The notes beneath the pieces were generated by a model. It made no database searches. It had not been told where the DNA came from and saw only the letters and a list, made by a program, of their open reading frames with translations. A stretch of DNA of 56,408 nt from Solimonas aquatica (lineage in GTDB: Bacteria; Pseudomonadota; Gammaproteobacteria; Nevskiales; Nevskiaceae): positions 1 to 56,408 of the forward strand of contig NZ_FOFS01000019.1 of the NCBI RefSeq assembly GCF_900111015.1. Reading direction: 5' to 3'. Below are positions 31,119 through 40,023 of this stretch, one piece after another. The first letter of the stretch is position 1, and every line of letters starts with the position of its first letter. The position numbers and the translations under genes were made by a program.

Positions 31119-33833
31119 TCAGGGTCCAGATCGCGACTGCGCTTTTGCCACCCCGGCTTCCAGCAGCTGGGTACGCCAGTGCTTCGCGCCAAAGCGCTGC
31201 CGATAGGCCGTGACTGCATCCGCTGCGATTTCGGCATCGCCCCGGGCAGCAGAAAGCGCGGATTTGAGCGCCGTCAGCTGGAGTCGCATGAGATGCTGAG
31301 CGGGAAGCTCGTCCAGCTGCAGCCCCTTGCGCAGAAGCTCAGTGGCGGCAGGCTTGTCTCCAGCCAGAACCAAGCTCATCAGAAGCTGGGTATTGAGCAG
31401 CCGCGCCTGCAGGCTGTCCTGCCCGAAGTCGCGCTGCGCATGATGAATGCCGAGCTGCAGTGTCTGCGTGGCTGCCATGGGCTGGCCCAGCCTGAGCAGG
31501 ACATAACTCAGTGCGATGCGAATCGGACCGCTTTGATCCAGGGTGGCGTCGTCGTTTTGAGCTACGACTGAAAGCAGTGTGGGTAGCGCTGCGCCTGGGT
31601 CGCCACTCTCCGCTTGCAGCTGCGCCAGGGCGGCGCGCGCGTTGAGTACATGCCAGGTCTTTTCGCTGCTCCAGAGCAGGCTATCGTGCAGGGCTCGGTT
31701 CAGAACCTGCCGCGCCTCGGGCAACCGGCCCGTGCCGAGAAGGACCAGCCCCAGGCTGACGCGCGCCCTGGCAGCGTCGATATGGCTGTCCCCATGCGCC
31801 GCCGAAAAATGGCCGATGGCAGCTGTGAGCGTGCGTTCGGCGTCGCCCAACTGGTCGAGATCCTGTTGGCAGCGTCCCAGCTCCAGTTCGATGCTGCCGA
31901 GCCGCTCAGGGTCAAGCGGCTCTTGTCCGGATTCCGTCATCAGGCTTTGCTTGAGTTGCTGTTCGGCCAGTGGCCATTCGCCAAGCCAGTAATGAGCGGC
32001 CGCCAAAGCGAACTGCACGCGGCGCACATCGGGGTCCTGTGCGCCCAGACGCGCAACGCCGAGGCGAAAAGCCGAATCGTGCTGATTGATCGTGCTTCTG
32101 AGTTGTCCCAGCACCCATTCCATGGTGATCAATTCGTCACGCCGCCGGAGGGTGGTGTTGGCGCCCAGACCGTCGAGCTGCTCCGATATCTGCAGCGCAG
32201 TTCGCAGATGCCGCGCCGCATCATCTGCCAGGTGCAGCTGGATGAAGGAAGTGCCGAGCGCCGAATGTACGTCTGCAGCGATAGCCGGTTCGGCCTTCAG
32301 CCGCCGGTCGATGTTTTCCGCCGCCATGCGCAGAAACTGCTCCACCGACATGTACATGACCGGTTCCTGACGGTCGTTGATTGGTGCGAAGAGATCCTTG
32401 CTCAAATAGTCGCTGACGGCTTTGGCTTGCTCAGCGGCGGTGTCGGCGCGACGCCGTTGCTGCTCTGCCCGCCAGTACAGCCAGCCACTGAGCACGATGC
32501 CGATGCTAAGGATCAGCATCAAAACACCCAGTGTATTGCGGCGGGCTCTCAGGCGCGTCAGTGCCAAGGCTGCAGCTTGGGCTTCAGCCTTGGCTTGAGC
32601 ATCGGCCTCTCGTTGCTGATGCCGCGCCGGAAGCGTTCGCAAGGCTTGCGCGATCACCGCCGCATCCCCCGCCCGGCGTTCGGGGTGGCCATCGGCGAAA
32701 TGAGCAATGTCCTCGCGCAGCAACTCGTCGTGAACCTCGCGTTCCCAGCCTGGCAACCAGGGTTTGTTCAAGTCACCCACGACGAATTGATACAGCATCA
32801 CCCCCAGCGCGTAGATATCCGACTTGATGGTCGGTGCCTGCCCGGACAGTATCTCCGGTGCCAGATAGAGCGGAGTGGCAAAGCCTGGATCGCGCTGCAG
32901 GTCCAGGCTCAGGCCGGCCATGGTGATCTGCAGCTTCTGCAGCACTTCGGGCGCCAGAACATCACCGCTGCCCAGATCGCAGAGCAAGATTCGGTAGCCG
33001 CCGTCGGGCTGGATCTTCATCAGCACGTTGGCGGGCTTCAGGTCTTTGTGCAGCACGCCGACCTGATGCAGGCTGGCCAGTGCTTCCGCGATGGCGGCGA
33101 TCAGTTCGAGGCGCTGCTTCAGGTCAATCGCGCCGAGTTCGCGTCCGTCCAGCCAGTCCAGGACGCTGCCCGGTTCTATCCATTCCGATTCGACGAAGTA
33201 GGGTGCTTCTTCGAGATTCCAGTCGATCAGGCGCGGTATCGGCGCCAGCTCGCTCAGGGACTCGCGCAGCAGGCGGTGCAGGGTGATTTCCCGTTTCAGC
33301 GCCTTGAGGGCATCGGGTCGCAAGGCGAACTTGAAGACGCGGCGCTCACCGGTCTTTTCATGGACGCCCAGCCAGACATCGCCCTGTCCGCCAATACCCA
33401 GGCGTCGTTCCAGTTTCCACCAGGGTCTTTGCGGCGGACGGTCGCCGGCACTCAGAGCGGGAAACGGTGATTCAGGTGCAGGAGAGATCCATTCCACCTG
33501 CACCGGTGCCGCAAGCCGGTAACCGTACTTGTACTCGGTGCTGATGACCGTCTGATCGTGGTCGCCCAGCACCTGGCGCAGGCGGGCGATGGCCTTGGTG
33601 AGCACATTCTCGGTGAGTACCCGTCCCGGCCAGACGGCTTCGAACAACTCGTCCTTGGTCTGTACCTTGCCGGCATTGCTCAGCAGGTGTTTGAGCAGTT
33701 CCAGGGGCTTGGGCTCAAGCCTGACGGCTTCCCCGCCAACGCTGAGCAAATGCCGGTCTTCTTCGAAGACAGCGTTGGCAAACGTCCAACGTCGACGTAG
33801 TTCGACGCCGCTTGCTTCCGGCCTATCCCCCAC
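31119..33833 (-). CDS. Winged-helix / Ser-Thr kinase / TPR membrane regulator
   Basis: A 904-residue protein with three parts. Residues 15-108: OmpR/CadC-type winged helix (LEPKPLELLKHLLSNAGKVQ, VLTKAIARLRQVLGD, VISTEYKYGYRL). Residues about 140-400: Hanks kinase domain with loop LGIGGQGDVWLG, Lys168, catalytic HKDLKPAN (263-269, with K for the usual R), LCDLGSGD (DLG for DFG) and YLAPEIL. Residues 433-455: one transmembrane helix. After that: TPR-like helices to the end. It is predicted to bind DNA on the cytosolic side and sense through the periplasmic TPRs. GTG start at 33833 follows AAGGGG. Head gene of the minus cassette and divergent from the LuxR gene. Confidence 0.85.
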   Translation of the reverse strand: MGDRPEASGVELRRRWTFANAVFEEDRHLLSVGGEAVRLEPKPLELLKHLLSNAGKVQTKDELFEAVWPGRVLTENVLTKAIARLRQVLGDHDQTVISTEYKYGYRLAAPVQVEWISPAPESPFPALSAGDRPPQRPWWKLERRLGIGGQGDVWLGVHEKTGERRVFKFALRPDALKALKREITLHRLLRESLSELAPIPRLIDWNLEEAPYFVESEWIEPGSVLDWLDGRELGAIDLKQRLELIAAIAEALASLHQVGVLHKDLKPANVLMKIQPDGGYRILLCDLGSGDVLAPEVLQKLQITMAGLSLDLQRDPGFATPLYLAPEILSGQAPTIKSDIYALGVMLYQFVVGDLNKPWLPGWEREVHDELLREDIAHFADGHPERRAGDAAVIAQALRTLPARHQQREADAQAKAEAQAAALALTRLRARRNTLGVLMLILSIGIVLSGWLYWRAEQQRRRADTAAEQAKAVSDYLSKDLFAPINDRQEPVMYMSVEQFLRMAAENIDRRLKAEPAIAADVHSALGTSFIQLHLADDAARHLRTALQISEQLDGLGANTTLRRRDELITMEWVLGQLRSTINQHDSAFRLGVARLGAQDPDVRRVQFALAAAHYWLGEWPLAEQQLKQSLMTESGQEPLDPERLGSIELELGRCQQDLDQLGDAERTLTAAIGHFSAAHGDSHIDAARARVSLGLVLLGTGRLPEARQVLNRALHDSLLWSSEKTWHVLNARAALAQLQAESGDPGAALPTLLSVVAQNDDATLDQSGPIRIALSYVLLRLGQPMAATQTLQLGIHHAQRDFGQDSLQARLLNTQLLMSLVLAGDKPAATELLRKGLQLDELPAQHLMRLQLTALKSALSAARGDAEIAADAVTAYRQRFGAKHWRTQLLEAGVAKAQSRSGP

Positions 33834-33952
33834 TGCTTCCCCTTTTGCTTTCTCCCAACGACAAAGTAGCTCTCATAAAGCGCATAAGTCGTCCCCATTT
33901 CAAGGGACAAATGCCACGTGAGCTGATAAGTTGATGTTGGTGCGTAGGGGGC
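33834..33952. promoter_or_regulatory. Divergent control region, kinase and LuxR genes
   Basis: A 119-bp AT-rich spacer between the kinase (minus) and LuxR (plus) starts must hold both promoters. It shows a direct repeat CATAA-agcg-CATAA near 33874 and a CATAAAGCGCATAAG core. No confident -35/-10 pair was found. The shared control region suggests cross-regulation (inference). Confidence 0.35.
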
Positions 33953-35098
33953 GTGAAATTGGCTGAAAAGTCGGGGGCGGTTATGAAAAAAGGACGCCGG
34001 GAAGCGCTGACTGAGTGTCTGAGAGAAGCAGCGCTGAATGATGACGCGCTCAACGAACTTCCCCGGCAAATTGCGACGCTAGTCGGCGGGATGAGTTGCA
34101 TCGTGCTACATCAACCGAAGGATGGTGTCATCGAGAATTTCACCTATAACGCTTTCGGTCCAGAGCACCTGCCGATCTACATGACCGAATTCGCTAATGA
34201 AGATCCGTGGACGAAGATCGGATTGGAACGTGCCGTCAATCGAGCTGTCAGCATTGATCGGTACCTCTCTCTTGCCGAGTTTGAGCGAACCCGTATTTGC
34301 AATGAATTTGCGAGGCCTCACGGGCTGGAGTCCCGTCATTGCGTGGGCATCGTTCTGCCTGCCAAAACGGGTACAGGTGTCATAGGTGTCCAGCGGAACA
34401 AAAGGCAAGGCGCCTTTGGTCCTGTGGATGAGGCGATTTTGCAGAGTGTCGCGCCGGAATTACGCCATTTTTTTGAGGTTCGGTCGCGACTAGCCCGAGC
34501 AGAGCGACGTGCCAAAACGGCAGAAGCCCTGTTTGATCGCTTTGTGATGGGTGTCCTGCTTGTGGATTCAGAATGCCGAGTGCTGTTCGCCAACGAAGCG
34601 GTGCTTGCGCTTCTGCGACAGGGCGATGGTCTTTCTTATGGGGCGGGTCGGCGGATCAGTGCCAGCGTCCGCTGCATAACCCAGCATTTGCATATGGTCG
34701 TGAGACAGGTGGCATACAGCCCAGACGCAGAGTCCCATGAGGAGGGGCTGGTCGTAAATCGGGCCTCAGGCGCGCCGCTACAGCTCGCTATCGCGCCATT
34801 TCGTTATCCCCATTTGGGGCATAAGGCGTCGGTTTTGATCTTGGTCCAAGACCCCAGCGCTGGCGTTGACGGCCTGCGTGCGATTCTTGGAAAAATGTTC
34901 CGTTTCTCCGCTGGTGAGACCGATGTCGCACTGGGTCTGGCCGAGGGCAAAACCTTACCGCAGATTGCGAGAGAACGCGGCGTTTTGGTCAGCACCGTTC
35001 AGACCCAGCTCAAGCGTGCGCTCGAGAAATCCGGTCTGCGTAAGCAGTCGGCGCTGGTTGCGGCAGTTGGCAGAGTGCCATTGCTGCGGTCAAGGTAG
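33953..35098 (+). CDS. LuxR-family transcriptional regulator
   Basis: A 381-residue protein. The C-terminal helix-turn-helix is LGKMFRFSAGETDVALGLAEGKTLPQIARERGVLVSTVQTQLKRALEKSGL, the LuxR/GerE pattern. The N-terminus (IATLVGGMSCIVLHQP, PKDGVIENFTYN, IVLPAKTGTGVIGV) looks like a GAF/PAS-type sensor with a second PAS-like segment (LVDSECRVLFANEAVLALL). The GTG start at 33953 follows AGGGGG; ATG 33983 is an alternative. Base composition is lower in GC than the neighbours tldD and kinase. A 188-bp gap to tldD holds no clear gene. Regulator of the island is likely but inferred. Confidence 0.85.
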   Translation: MKLAEKSGAVMKKGRREALTECLREAALNDDALNELPRQIATLVGGMSCIVLHQPKDGVIENFTYNAFGPEHLPIYMTEFANEDPWTKIGLERAVNRAVSIDRYLSLAEFERTRICNEFARPHGLESRHCVGIVLPAKTGTGVIGVQRNKRQGAFGPVDEAILQSVAPELRHFFEVRSRLARAERRAKTAEALFDRFVMGVLLVDSECRVLFANEAVLALLRQGDGLSYGAGRRISASVRCITQHLHMVVRQVAYSPDAESHEEGLVVNRASGAPLQLAIAPFRYPHLGHKASVLILVQDPSAGVDGLRAILGKMFRFSAGETDVALGLAEGKTLPQIARERGVLVSTVQTQLKRALEKSGLRKQSALVAAVGRVPLLRSR

Positions 35099-35286
35099 CT
35101 AAGGAGCACCACTTGCATGCCACGGTTGCGGCTCGATTTGTTGAAGACTTGCGATCCTCGGGCCTTGACCGGTTTCCGGTGACCCACATCGCGAGGGGCA
35201 ACATTCTTTGGCCTGATGCCGAACACCGCTGATGCGCTCGCGAGGGTGCTAGCGAATCCCCAGCAATCCGCTACCATGGCAGCACC

Positions 35287-36729
35287 ATGACCAACACCCT
35301 TTCCCTCGCCCGCCAGACCTTCCTCGACCCCGCCGAACTCGACGAGCGCCGTATCGCCGAGGTGCTGGGGCGGCTGATGAAGCCCGGCGTGGATGCCGCC
35401 GATCTCTACTTCCAGCATGCGATCACCGAGACCTGGTCGCTGGAGGACAGCGTGGTGAAGTCCGGCGCGCACCATGTCGAGCGCGGCGTGGGGGTGCGCG
35501 CGGTGTCAGGCGACAAGCAGGGCCTGGCGTATTCCGACGACATCGCCTTCGCCGCGCTGGCCGACGCCGCGCAGACCGCCAATGCCATCGTCCGCGCCGG
35601 ACAGACCGGCAGCGTGCAGGCCTTTGCGCCGCGCGCGGTCACGCCGCTGTATGCGGCGGTGGATCCCATCGCGGCCTGGCCCACGGATCTGAAGCTCAAG
35701 CTCTTGCAGCGCGCCGATGCCGCGGCGCGCGCGGCGGATGCGCGCGTGATTCAGGTGATGTGCTCGCTGGCGGCGAGCTACGAAACCGTGCTGATCGCCA
35801 GCAGCGACGGCACCTTCGCCAGCGATGTGCGGCCGCTGGTGCGCATGGATGTGTCGGTGATCATCGAACATCAGGGTCGCCGCGAGCAGGCGCATGCCGG
35901 CGGCGGCGGGCGCCTGACTTATGAGCAGGCTTTCGCCGATGACACGCCGGAGCGTTATGCGCGCGAGGCGGTGCGCATCGCGCAGACCCTGCTGGAAGCG
36001 GTGCCGGCGCCGGCCGGGCAGCTGCCGGTGGTGCTGGGGCCGGGCTGGCCCGGCGTGCTGCTGCACGAGGCGGTGGGCCATGGCCTGGAAGGCGATTTCA
36101 ACCGCAAGGGCACCTCGGCCTTCTCCGGACGCATCGGCGAGAAGGTGGTGTCGGAGCTATGCACGATTGTGGATGACGGCACCCTGGCCAATCGTCGCGG
36201 CTCGCTGAGCGTGGACGACGAGGGCACGCCCACGCAGTGCACCACGCTGATCGAAAACGGCGTGCTGCGCGGCTACATCCAGGACAAGCTCAATGCGCGC
36301 CTGATGAACATGGCGCCCACCGGCAACGGCCGGCGCGAATCCTATGCGCAGCTGCCCATGCCGCGCATGACCAATACCTACATGCTCGCCGGCCAGAGCG
36401 ATCCGCAGGAAATCATCGCCAGCGTCGAGCGCGGCCTGTACGCGGTGAATTTCGGCGGCGGCCAGGTGGACATCACCTCGGGCAATTTCGTGTTCTCGGC
36501 TTCCGAGGCCTATCTGATCGAGAACGGTCGCGTGACGCGGCCGGTGAAGGGCGCGACCCTGATCGGCAACGGCCCGCAGGCGCTGTCGCGGGTGTCGATG
36601 CTGGGCAATGATCTCAAGCTCGACACCGGCGTCGGTGTCTGCGGCAAGGACGGCCAGAGCGTGCCGGTGGGTGTGGGCCAGCCCACGCTCAAGCTCGATG
36701 CCATCACCATCGGTGGCACGCAGGTTTAA
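35287..36729 (+). CDS. tldD: Metalloprotease TldD
   Basis: A 480-residue TldD/PmbA-family protease. The zinc motif [11 protein letters not shown] gives His260, Glu261 and His265; other signatures are GVGVRAVSG near residue 70, [25 protein letters not shown] and the C-terminal [40 protein letters not shown] block. TldD with TldE/PmbA processes modified peptides such as microcin B17 and CcdA. It is the usual next neighbour of nit, here separated by the island. No tldE is in the window. Its position next to a peptide-modifying cassette may be coincidence. Confidence 0.96.
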   Translation: MTNTLSLARQTFLDPAELDERRIAEVLGRLMKPGVDAADLYFQHAITETWSLEDSVVKSGAHHVERGVGVRAVSGDKQGLAYSDDIAFAALADAAQTANAIVRAGQTGSVQAFAPRAVTPLYAAVDPIAAWPTDLKLKLLQRADAAARAADARVIQVMCSLAASYETVLIASSDGTFASDVRPLVRMDVSVIIEHQGRREQAHAGGGGRLTYEQAFADDTPERYAREAVRIAQTLLEAVPAPAGQLPVVLGPGWPGVLLHEAVGHGLEGDFNRKGTSAFSGRIGEKVVSELCTIVDDGTLANRRGSLSVDDEGTPTQCTTLIENGVLRGYIQDKLNARLMNMAPTGNGRRESYAQLPMPRMTNTYMLAGQSDPQEIIASVERGLYAVNFGGGQVDITSGNFVFSASEAYLIENGRVTRPVKGATLIGNGPQALSRVSMLGNDLKLDTGVGVCGKDGQSVPVGVGQPTLKLDAITIGGTQV

Positions 36730-36756
36730 GTCTCGCCGCGATGCCAGGGCTCGTGC

Positions 36757-38007
36757 ATGAGCCCGGCGCAGGCCCGCGCGGCGGTTGATGCCGCCTACCG
36801 CGAACATTCCCGCGCGGTGCTCGCCACGCTGATCCGCCAGTTCGGTGATTTCGACCGCGCGGAGGAAGCCCTGCATGAAGCCTTTCGTGCCGCGCTGGAG
36901 CAGTGGCCGCAAGCCGGCCTGCCGGATCATCCCCGCGCCTGGCTGATTGCCGCCGGCCGCTTCAAGGGCATCGACGGGCTGCGCCGCGAATCGCGCTTCG
37001 AACCCCTGGATCTGGATGTGCATGACCGCGCGGCCGAGCGCGAGATCGAGGCGGATCACGAAGGCCTGGAAGATGATCGCCTGCGCCTGATTTTCACCTG
37101 CTGCCATCCGGCCCTGGGCTTCGATGCGCAGGTGGCGCTGACCTTGCGCGAGGTTTGCGGCCTGAGCACCGAGGAAATCGCGCGCGCCTTTCTCACGCCG
37201 GCGACGACGCTGGCGCAGCGCATCGTGCGCGCCAAGGCCAAGATCCGCGACGCGCGCATTCCTTATGAGGTGCCGGCACCCGGCGAACTGGCCGAGCGCC
37301 TGGATTCGGTGCTGCGCGCCATTTATCTGGTTTTCAACGAAGGCTATGCCGCCAGCGCCGGTGCGGCGCTCACCCGTCATGAGCTGTGCGACGAGGCGGT
37401 CCGGCTCGCGCGTCTGCTGGTGCAGCTGCTGCCGGAACCGGAGGCCATGGGCCTTCTGGCCTTGATGCTGCTGCACGACGCGCGGCGCGCCACGCGCAGC
37501 ACGCCGGACGGTGAGCTGGTGCTGCTGGAACATCAGGATCGCAGCGCCTGGGACCAGACGCAGATTGCGCAAGGTGCGCAGCTGGTGCGGCGCGCGCTGC
37601 TGGCGCTGGCGCGCCTGCGCCCGCCGGGGCCGTATCTGATTCAGGCCGCCATCGCCGCCGTGCATGCGCAGGCGCCGGACTATGCGCAGACCGACTGGGC
37701 CGAGATCGTCGGCCTGTACGAACTGCTGCTGCGCGCGCAGCCCTCGCCCATCGTCGCGCTCAACCACGCGGTGGCCCTGGCCATGCGCGATGGCGCGCAG
37801 GCCGGGCTCGATGCGCTCGATGCCCTGCTGGCGCAGGGCGAGCTGGACGACTACCACCTGGCCCACGCCGCACGCGCCGATCTGTGCCGGCGCCTGGGCC
37901 GCACGGCCGAGGCGCACGGCGCCTACCAGCGTGCCCTGGCGCTGAGCCGCCAGGAACCCGAGCAGCGGTTCCTGCGCCGCCGGCTGGCCGAGCTCGAAGC
38001 GGGCTGA
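36757..38007 (+). CDS. ECF sigma factor, ECF42-like with C-terminal helical extension
   Basis: A 416-residue sigma-70-family protein. Region 2: RAVLATLIRQFGDFDRAEEALHEAFRAALEQWP and PRAWLIAAGRFKGIDGLRR. Region 4: VALTLREVCGLSTEEIARAFLTPATTLAQRIVRAKAKIR. The long C-terminal domain (about residues 180-416) with AIYLVFNEGYAASAG and ALNHAVALAMRDG is the DUF6596/TPR-like extension of ECF42 factors, which do not use a classical anti-sigma. The genes behind it are DGPF/YciI and VOC proteins, the known ECF42 partners. Confidence 0.9.
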   Translation: MSPAQARAAVDAAYREHSRAVLATLIRQFGDFDRAEEALHEAFRAALEQWPQAGLPDHPRAWLIAAGRFKGIDGLRRESRFEPLDLDVHDRAAEREIEADHEGLEDDRLRLIFTCCHPALGFDAQVALTLREVCGLSTEEIARAFLTPATTLAQRIVRAKAKIRDARIPYEVPAPGELAERLDSVLRAIYLVFNEGYAASAGAALTRHELCDEAVRLARLLVQLLPEPEAMGLLALMLLHDARRATRSTPDGELVLLEHQDRSAWDQTQIAQGAQLVRRALLALARLRPPGPYLIQAAIAAVHAQAPDYAQTDWAEIVGLYELLLRAQPSPIVALNHAVALAMRDGAQAGLDALDALLAQGELDDYHLAHAARADLCRRLGRTAEAHGAYQRALALSRQEPEQRFLRRRLAELEAG

Positions 38008-38121
38008 GCCGCAAAAAAAGTTTTCGCAGGCTGTCGATCCGCCGCAGTCCCGTCCGACTCTGTCATGAGCGCCGCAGAAAATCGTCGCGGCGGACATCGG
38101 CACAGACCTGGAGATTGCAAG

Positions 38122-38541
38122 ATGCGATTCATGATCATCGTCAAAGCCACGGCAGATTCCGAGGCCGGGGTGATGCCCAAGCCGGAAATGTTCGAGACCA
38201 TGGGCAAATTCCACGAAGAACTCGCGCAGGCGGGCATCCTGCTCGACGCCTCGGGCCTGCAGCGCAGCGCCCTGGGCTGGCGCATCCGCTATCAGGGCGA
38301 GCAGCGCAGCTTTGTCGATGGCCCCTTTGCTGAAACCAAGGAGCTGATCGCCGGCTATACCCTGATCCGCACCCACTCGCGCGAAGAGGCCATGGCCTGG
38401 ACGCGGCGCTTTCCCAATCCCGCCATCGACGGCGGCGAGGGCGAGATCGAGGTACGCCAGCTGTTTGAAAGCGAGGATCTGGAACCCAGCGAGGCGCTGG
38501 CACGTTTTCTGGCCCTGGACCTGCCCAGTCAGTCCAGCTGA
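38122..38541 (+). CDS. YciI/DGPF-domain protein
   Basis: A 139-residue YCII-related protein: MRFMIIVKATADSEAG, RSFVDGPFAETKELIAGYTLI with the DGPF signature, and EAMAWTRRFP. Members are small ferredoxin-like-fold proteins encoded with ECF42 sigma factors; activity is unknown. The ATG at 38122 follows GGAG at 8 nt; an upstream extension from 38065 is not supported. First accessory gene of the sigma operon. Confidence 0.9.
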   Translation: MRFMIIVKATADSEAGVMPKPEMFETMGKFHEELAQAGILLDASGLQRSALGWRIRYQGEQRSFVDGPFAETKELIAGYTLIRTHSREEAMAWTRRFPNPAIDGGEGEIEVRQLFESEDLEPSEALARFLALDLPSQSS

Positions 38542-38573
38542 GTGTTCTGCACACACATCACAGGAGAAAGCTC

Positions 38574-39050
38574 ATGGCACAAGTGAAGAAGATTCCCGAA
38601 GGCATGCACAGCATCACCCCGCATCTGGTCTGCGCCGGCGCGGCGCAGGCCATCGAGTTCTACAAGAAGGCCTTTGGCGCAGTGGAGCTGATGCGCCTGC
38701 CCGGGCCGGAGGGCAAGCTGATGCACGCCTCGGTGCGCATCGGTGATTCGGTGCTGATGCTGGTGGATGAGTTCCCCGAGTTCGGCAGCGTGGGGCCGAA
38801 GGCGCTCAAAGGCTCGCCGGTCACCATCCATCTGTACGTGGAAGACGCCGATGCGCAGGCTGCGCAGGCAGTGGCGGCCGGCGCCAGATTGCTGATGCCG
38901 GTCAGCGAGATGTTCTGGGGCGACCGTTACGGACAGCTGGAAGATCCCTTCGGGCATCGCTGGTCGCTGGCCACCCATGTGCGCGATCTGACGCCGGAGC
39001 AGATGGCCGAGGCGATGCGGAAAATGCCGCCGCCGGAACCGAAACGCTGA
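38574..39050 (+). CDS. VOC-family (PhnB/glyoxalase-like) protein
   Basis: A 158-residue vicinal-oxygen-chelate protein: ITPHLVCAGAAQAIEFYKKAFGAVELMRL, LMHASVRIGDSVLMLVDE, VTIHLYVEDADA, MFWGDRYGQLEDPFGHRWSLATH. The PhnB-type 'EDPFGHRWSL' end is clear. The start follows AGGAG. Second gene of the ECF42-type operon; substrate unknown. Confidence 0.9.
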   Translation: MAQVKKIPEGMHSITPHLVCAGAAQAIEFYKKAFGAVELMRLPGPEGKLMHASVRIGDSVLMLVDEFPEFGSVGPKALKGSPVTIHLYVEDADAQAAQAVAAGARLLMPVSEMFWGDRYGQLEDPFGHRWSLATHVRDLTPEQMAEAMRKMPPPEPKR

Positions 39051-39078
39051 GCGCCGCCGAACCCACAGGAGTTCAGTC

Positions 39079-39573
39079 ATGAAACTGCCCATCACGCCCT
39101 GCCTCTGGTTCAATCGTGAAGCGGAGGCGGCGGCCCGTCATTATGTTTCCATCTTCGACCAGGCCAGGATCACCGGCATCAGCCACTATCCGGATACCGG
39201 CCAGGAAACGCACGGCATGCCGGCCGGCACGGTGCTGACCGTGGAATTCGAGCTGCGGGGGCGGCCGTTCACCGCGCTCAACGGCGGGCCGCTGTTCAAG
39301 TTCAATGAAGCGGCGTCCCTGCAGGTGTTCTGCGAGACCCAGGAAGAGCTGGATTATTACTGGCAGCGCCTGGGTGAAGGCGGCGATCCGGCGGCGCAGC
39401 AATGCGGCTGGCTCAAGGACCGCTACGGCTTGTCCTGGCAGATCACGCCCAGCATGCTGCCGCCGATGATGAAGGACCCCGATCCGGCGCGGGTCAAGCG
39501 CGTGATGGCGGCTTTCATGCCGATGAAGAAACTGGATATCGAAGCGCTCAAGCGCGCCTACGCCCAACATTGA
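39079..39573 (+). CDS. VOC-family protein, UbiG/3-demethylubiquinone-like
   Basis: A 164-residue protein of the '3-demethylubiquinone-9 3-methyltransferase'-type VOC group: ITPCLWFNREAEAAARHYVSIF, VEFELRGRPFTALNGGPLFKFNEAASLQVFCETQEELDYYW, GWLKDRYGLSWQITPSMLP. Despite the name, these are not proven ubiquinone enzymes. The ATG follows AGGAG. It lies in the sigma operon 28 bp after the previous gene. Confidence 0.9.
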   Translation: MKLPITPCLWFNREAEAAARHYVSIFDQARITGISHYPDTGQETHGMPAGTVLTVEFELRGRPFTALNGGPLFKFNEAASLQVFCETQEELDYYWQRLGEGGDPAAQQCGWLKDRYGLSWQITPSMLPPMMKDPDPARVKRVMAAFMPMKKLDIEALKRAYAQH

Positions 39574-39582
39574 GGAGAACCC

Positions 39583-40023
39583 ATGAACCCGACACTCAGC
39601 GCCAGCGGCGTCTACATCAATCTGCCCGTCAAGGACGTGCAGAAGACCAGGGACTTCTTCACGCAGCTGGGCTTTGCCTTCAATCCGCAGTTCAGCAATG
39701 AGCTGGCGGTGTGCGTGATTCTCAGCGAGAACAGCTGCGCGATGCTGCTCAGTCACGAACACTTCTCGCGGTTCACGCCGCATGCCATCAGCGATGCACG
39801 GCAAGTCACCGAGGTGCTGGTGTGCCTGATGCTGCCCAGCCGCGCGCAGGTGGACGAGCTGGTGGCCAAGGCCATCGCCGCCGGCGGCAGCACCTACAAA
39901 GAGCCGGAGGATCACGGCTTCATGTACGGGCACGGCTTCAAGGATCTGGACGGCCACATCTGGGAGCTGGGCTACATGGACCTGGAAGCCTTCACGCGCG
40001 CGCAGCAGGAGCAGAAGCAGTGA
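39583..40023 (+). CDS. VOC-family glyoxalase-like protein
   Basis: A 146-residue VOC protein: VYINLPVKDVQKTRDFFTQLGFAF, NSCAMLLSHEHFSRF, VLVCLMLPSRAQVDELVAKAIAAGG and the C-terminal GFKDLDGHIWELGYMD with metal-type His/Glu. The start follows GAGGAG. It overlaps the next gene as GTGA. Role unknown. Confidence 0.9.
   Translation: MNPTLSASGVYINLPVKDVQKTRDFFTQLGFAFNPQFSNELAVCVILSENSCAMLLSHEHFSRFTPHAISDARQVTEVLVCLMLPSRAQVDELVAKAIAAGGSTYKEPEDHGFMYGHGFKDLDGHIWELGYMDLEAFTRAQQEQKQ

Larger units (their letters stand above)
22610..35286. other. Accessory island between nit and tldD
   Basis: The genes either side (maf-rng-yhdP-nit and tldD) form one conserved run in many gammaproteobacteria. Between them lie nine genes of accessory type, eight on the minus strand and one LuxR regulator on the plus strand. 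No integrase, tRNA or obvious direct repeat marks the ends. The precursor-peptide gene, the gaps around it and the LuxR gene are visibly AT-richer than the flanking core. An inserted block is the simplest reading; ancestral rearrangement is an alternative. Confidence 0.6.

Noticed and set aside
22610-35286. Prophage or integrative element
   Set aside because: No integrase, structural phage genes, tRNA target or terminal direct repeats were seen, so the block is called only an accessory island.
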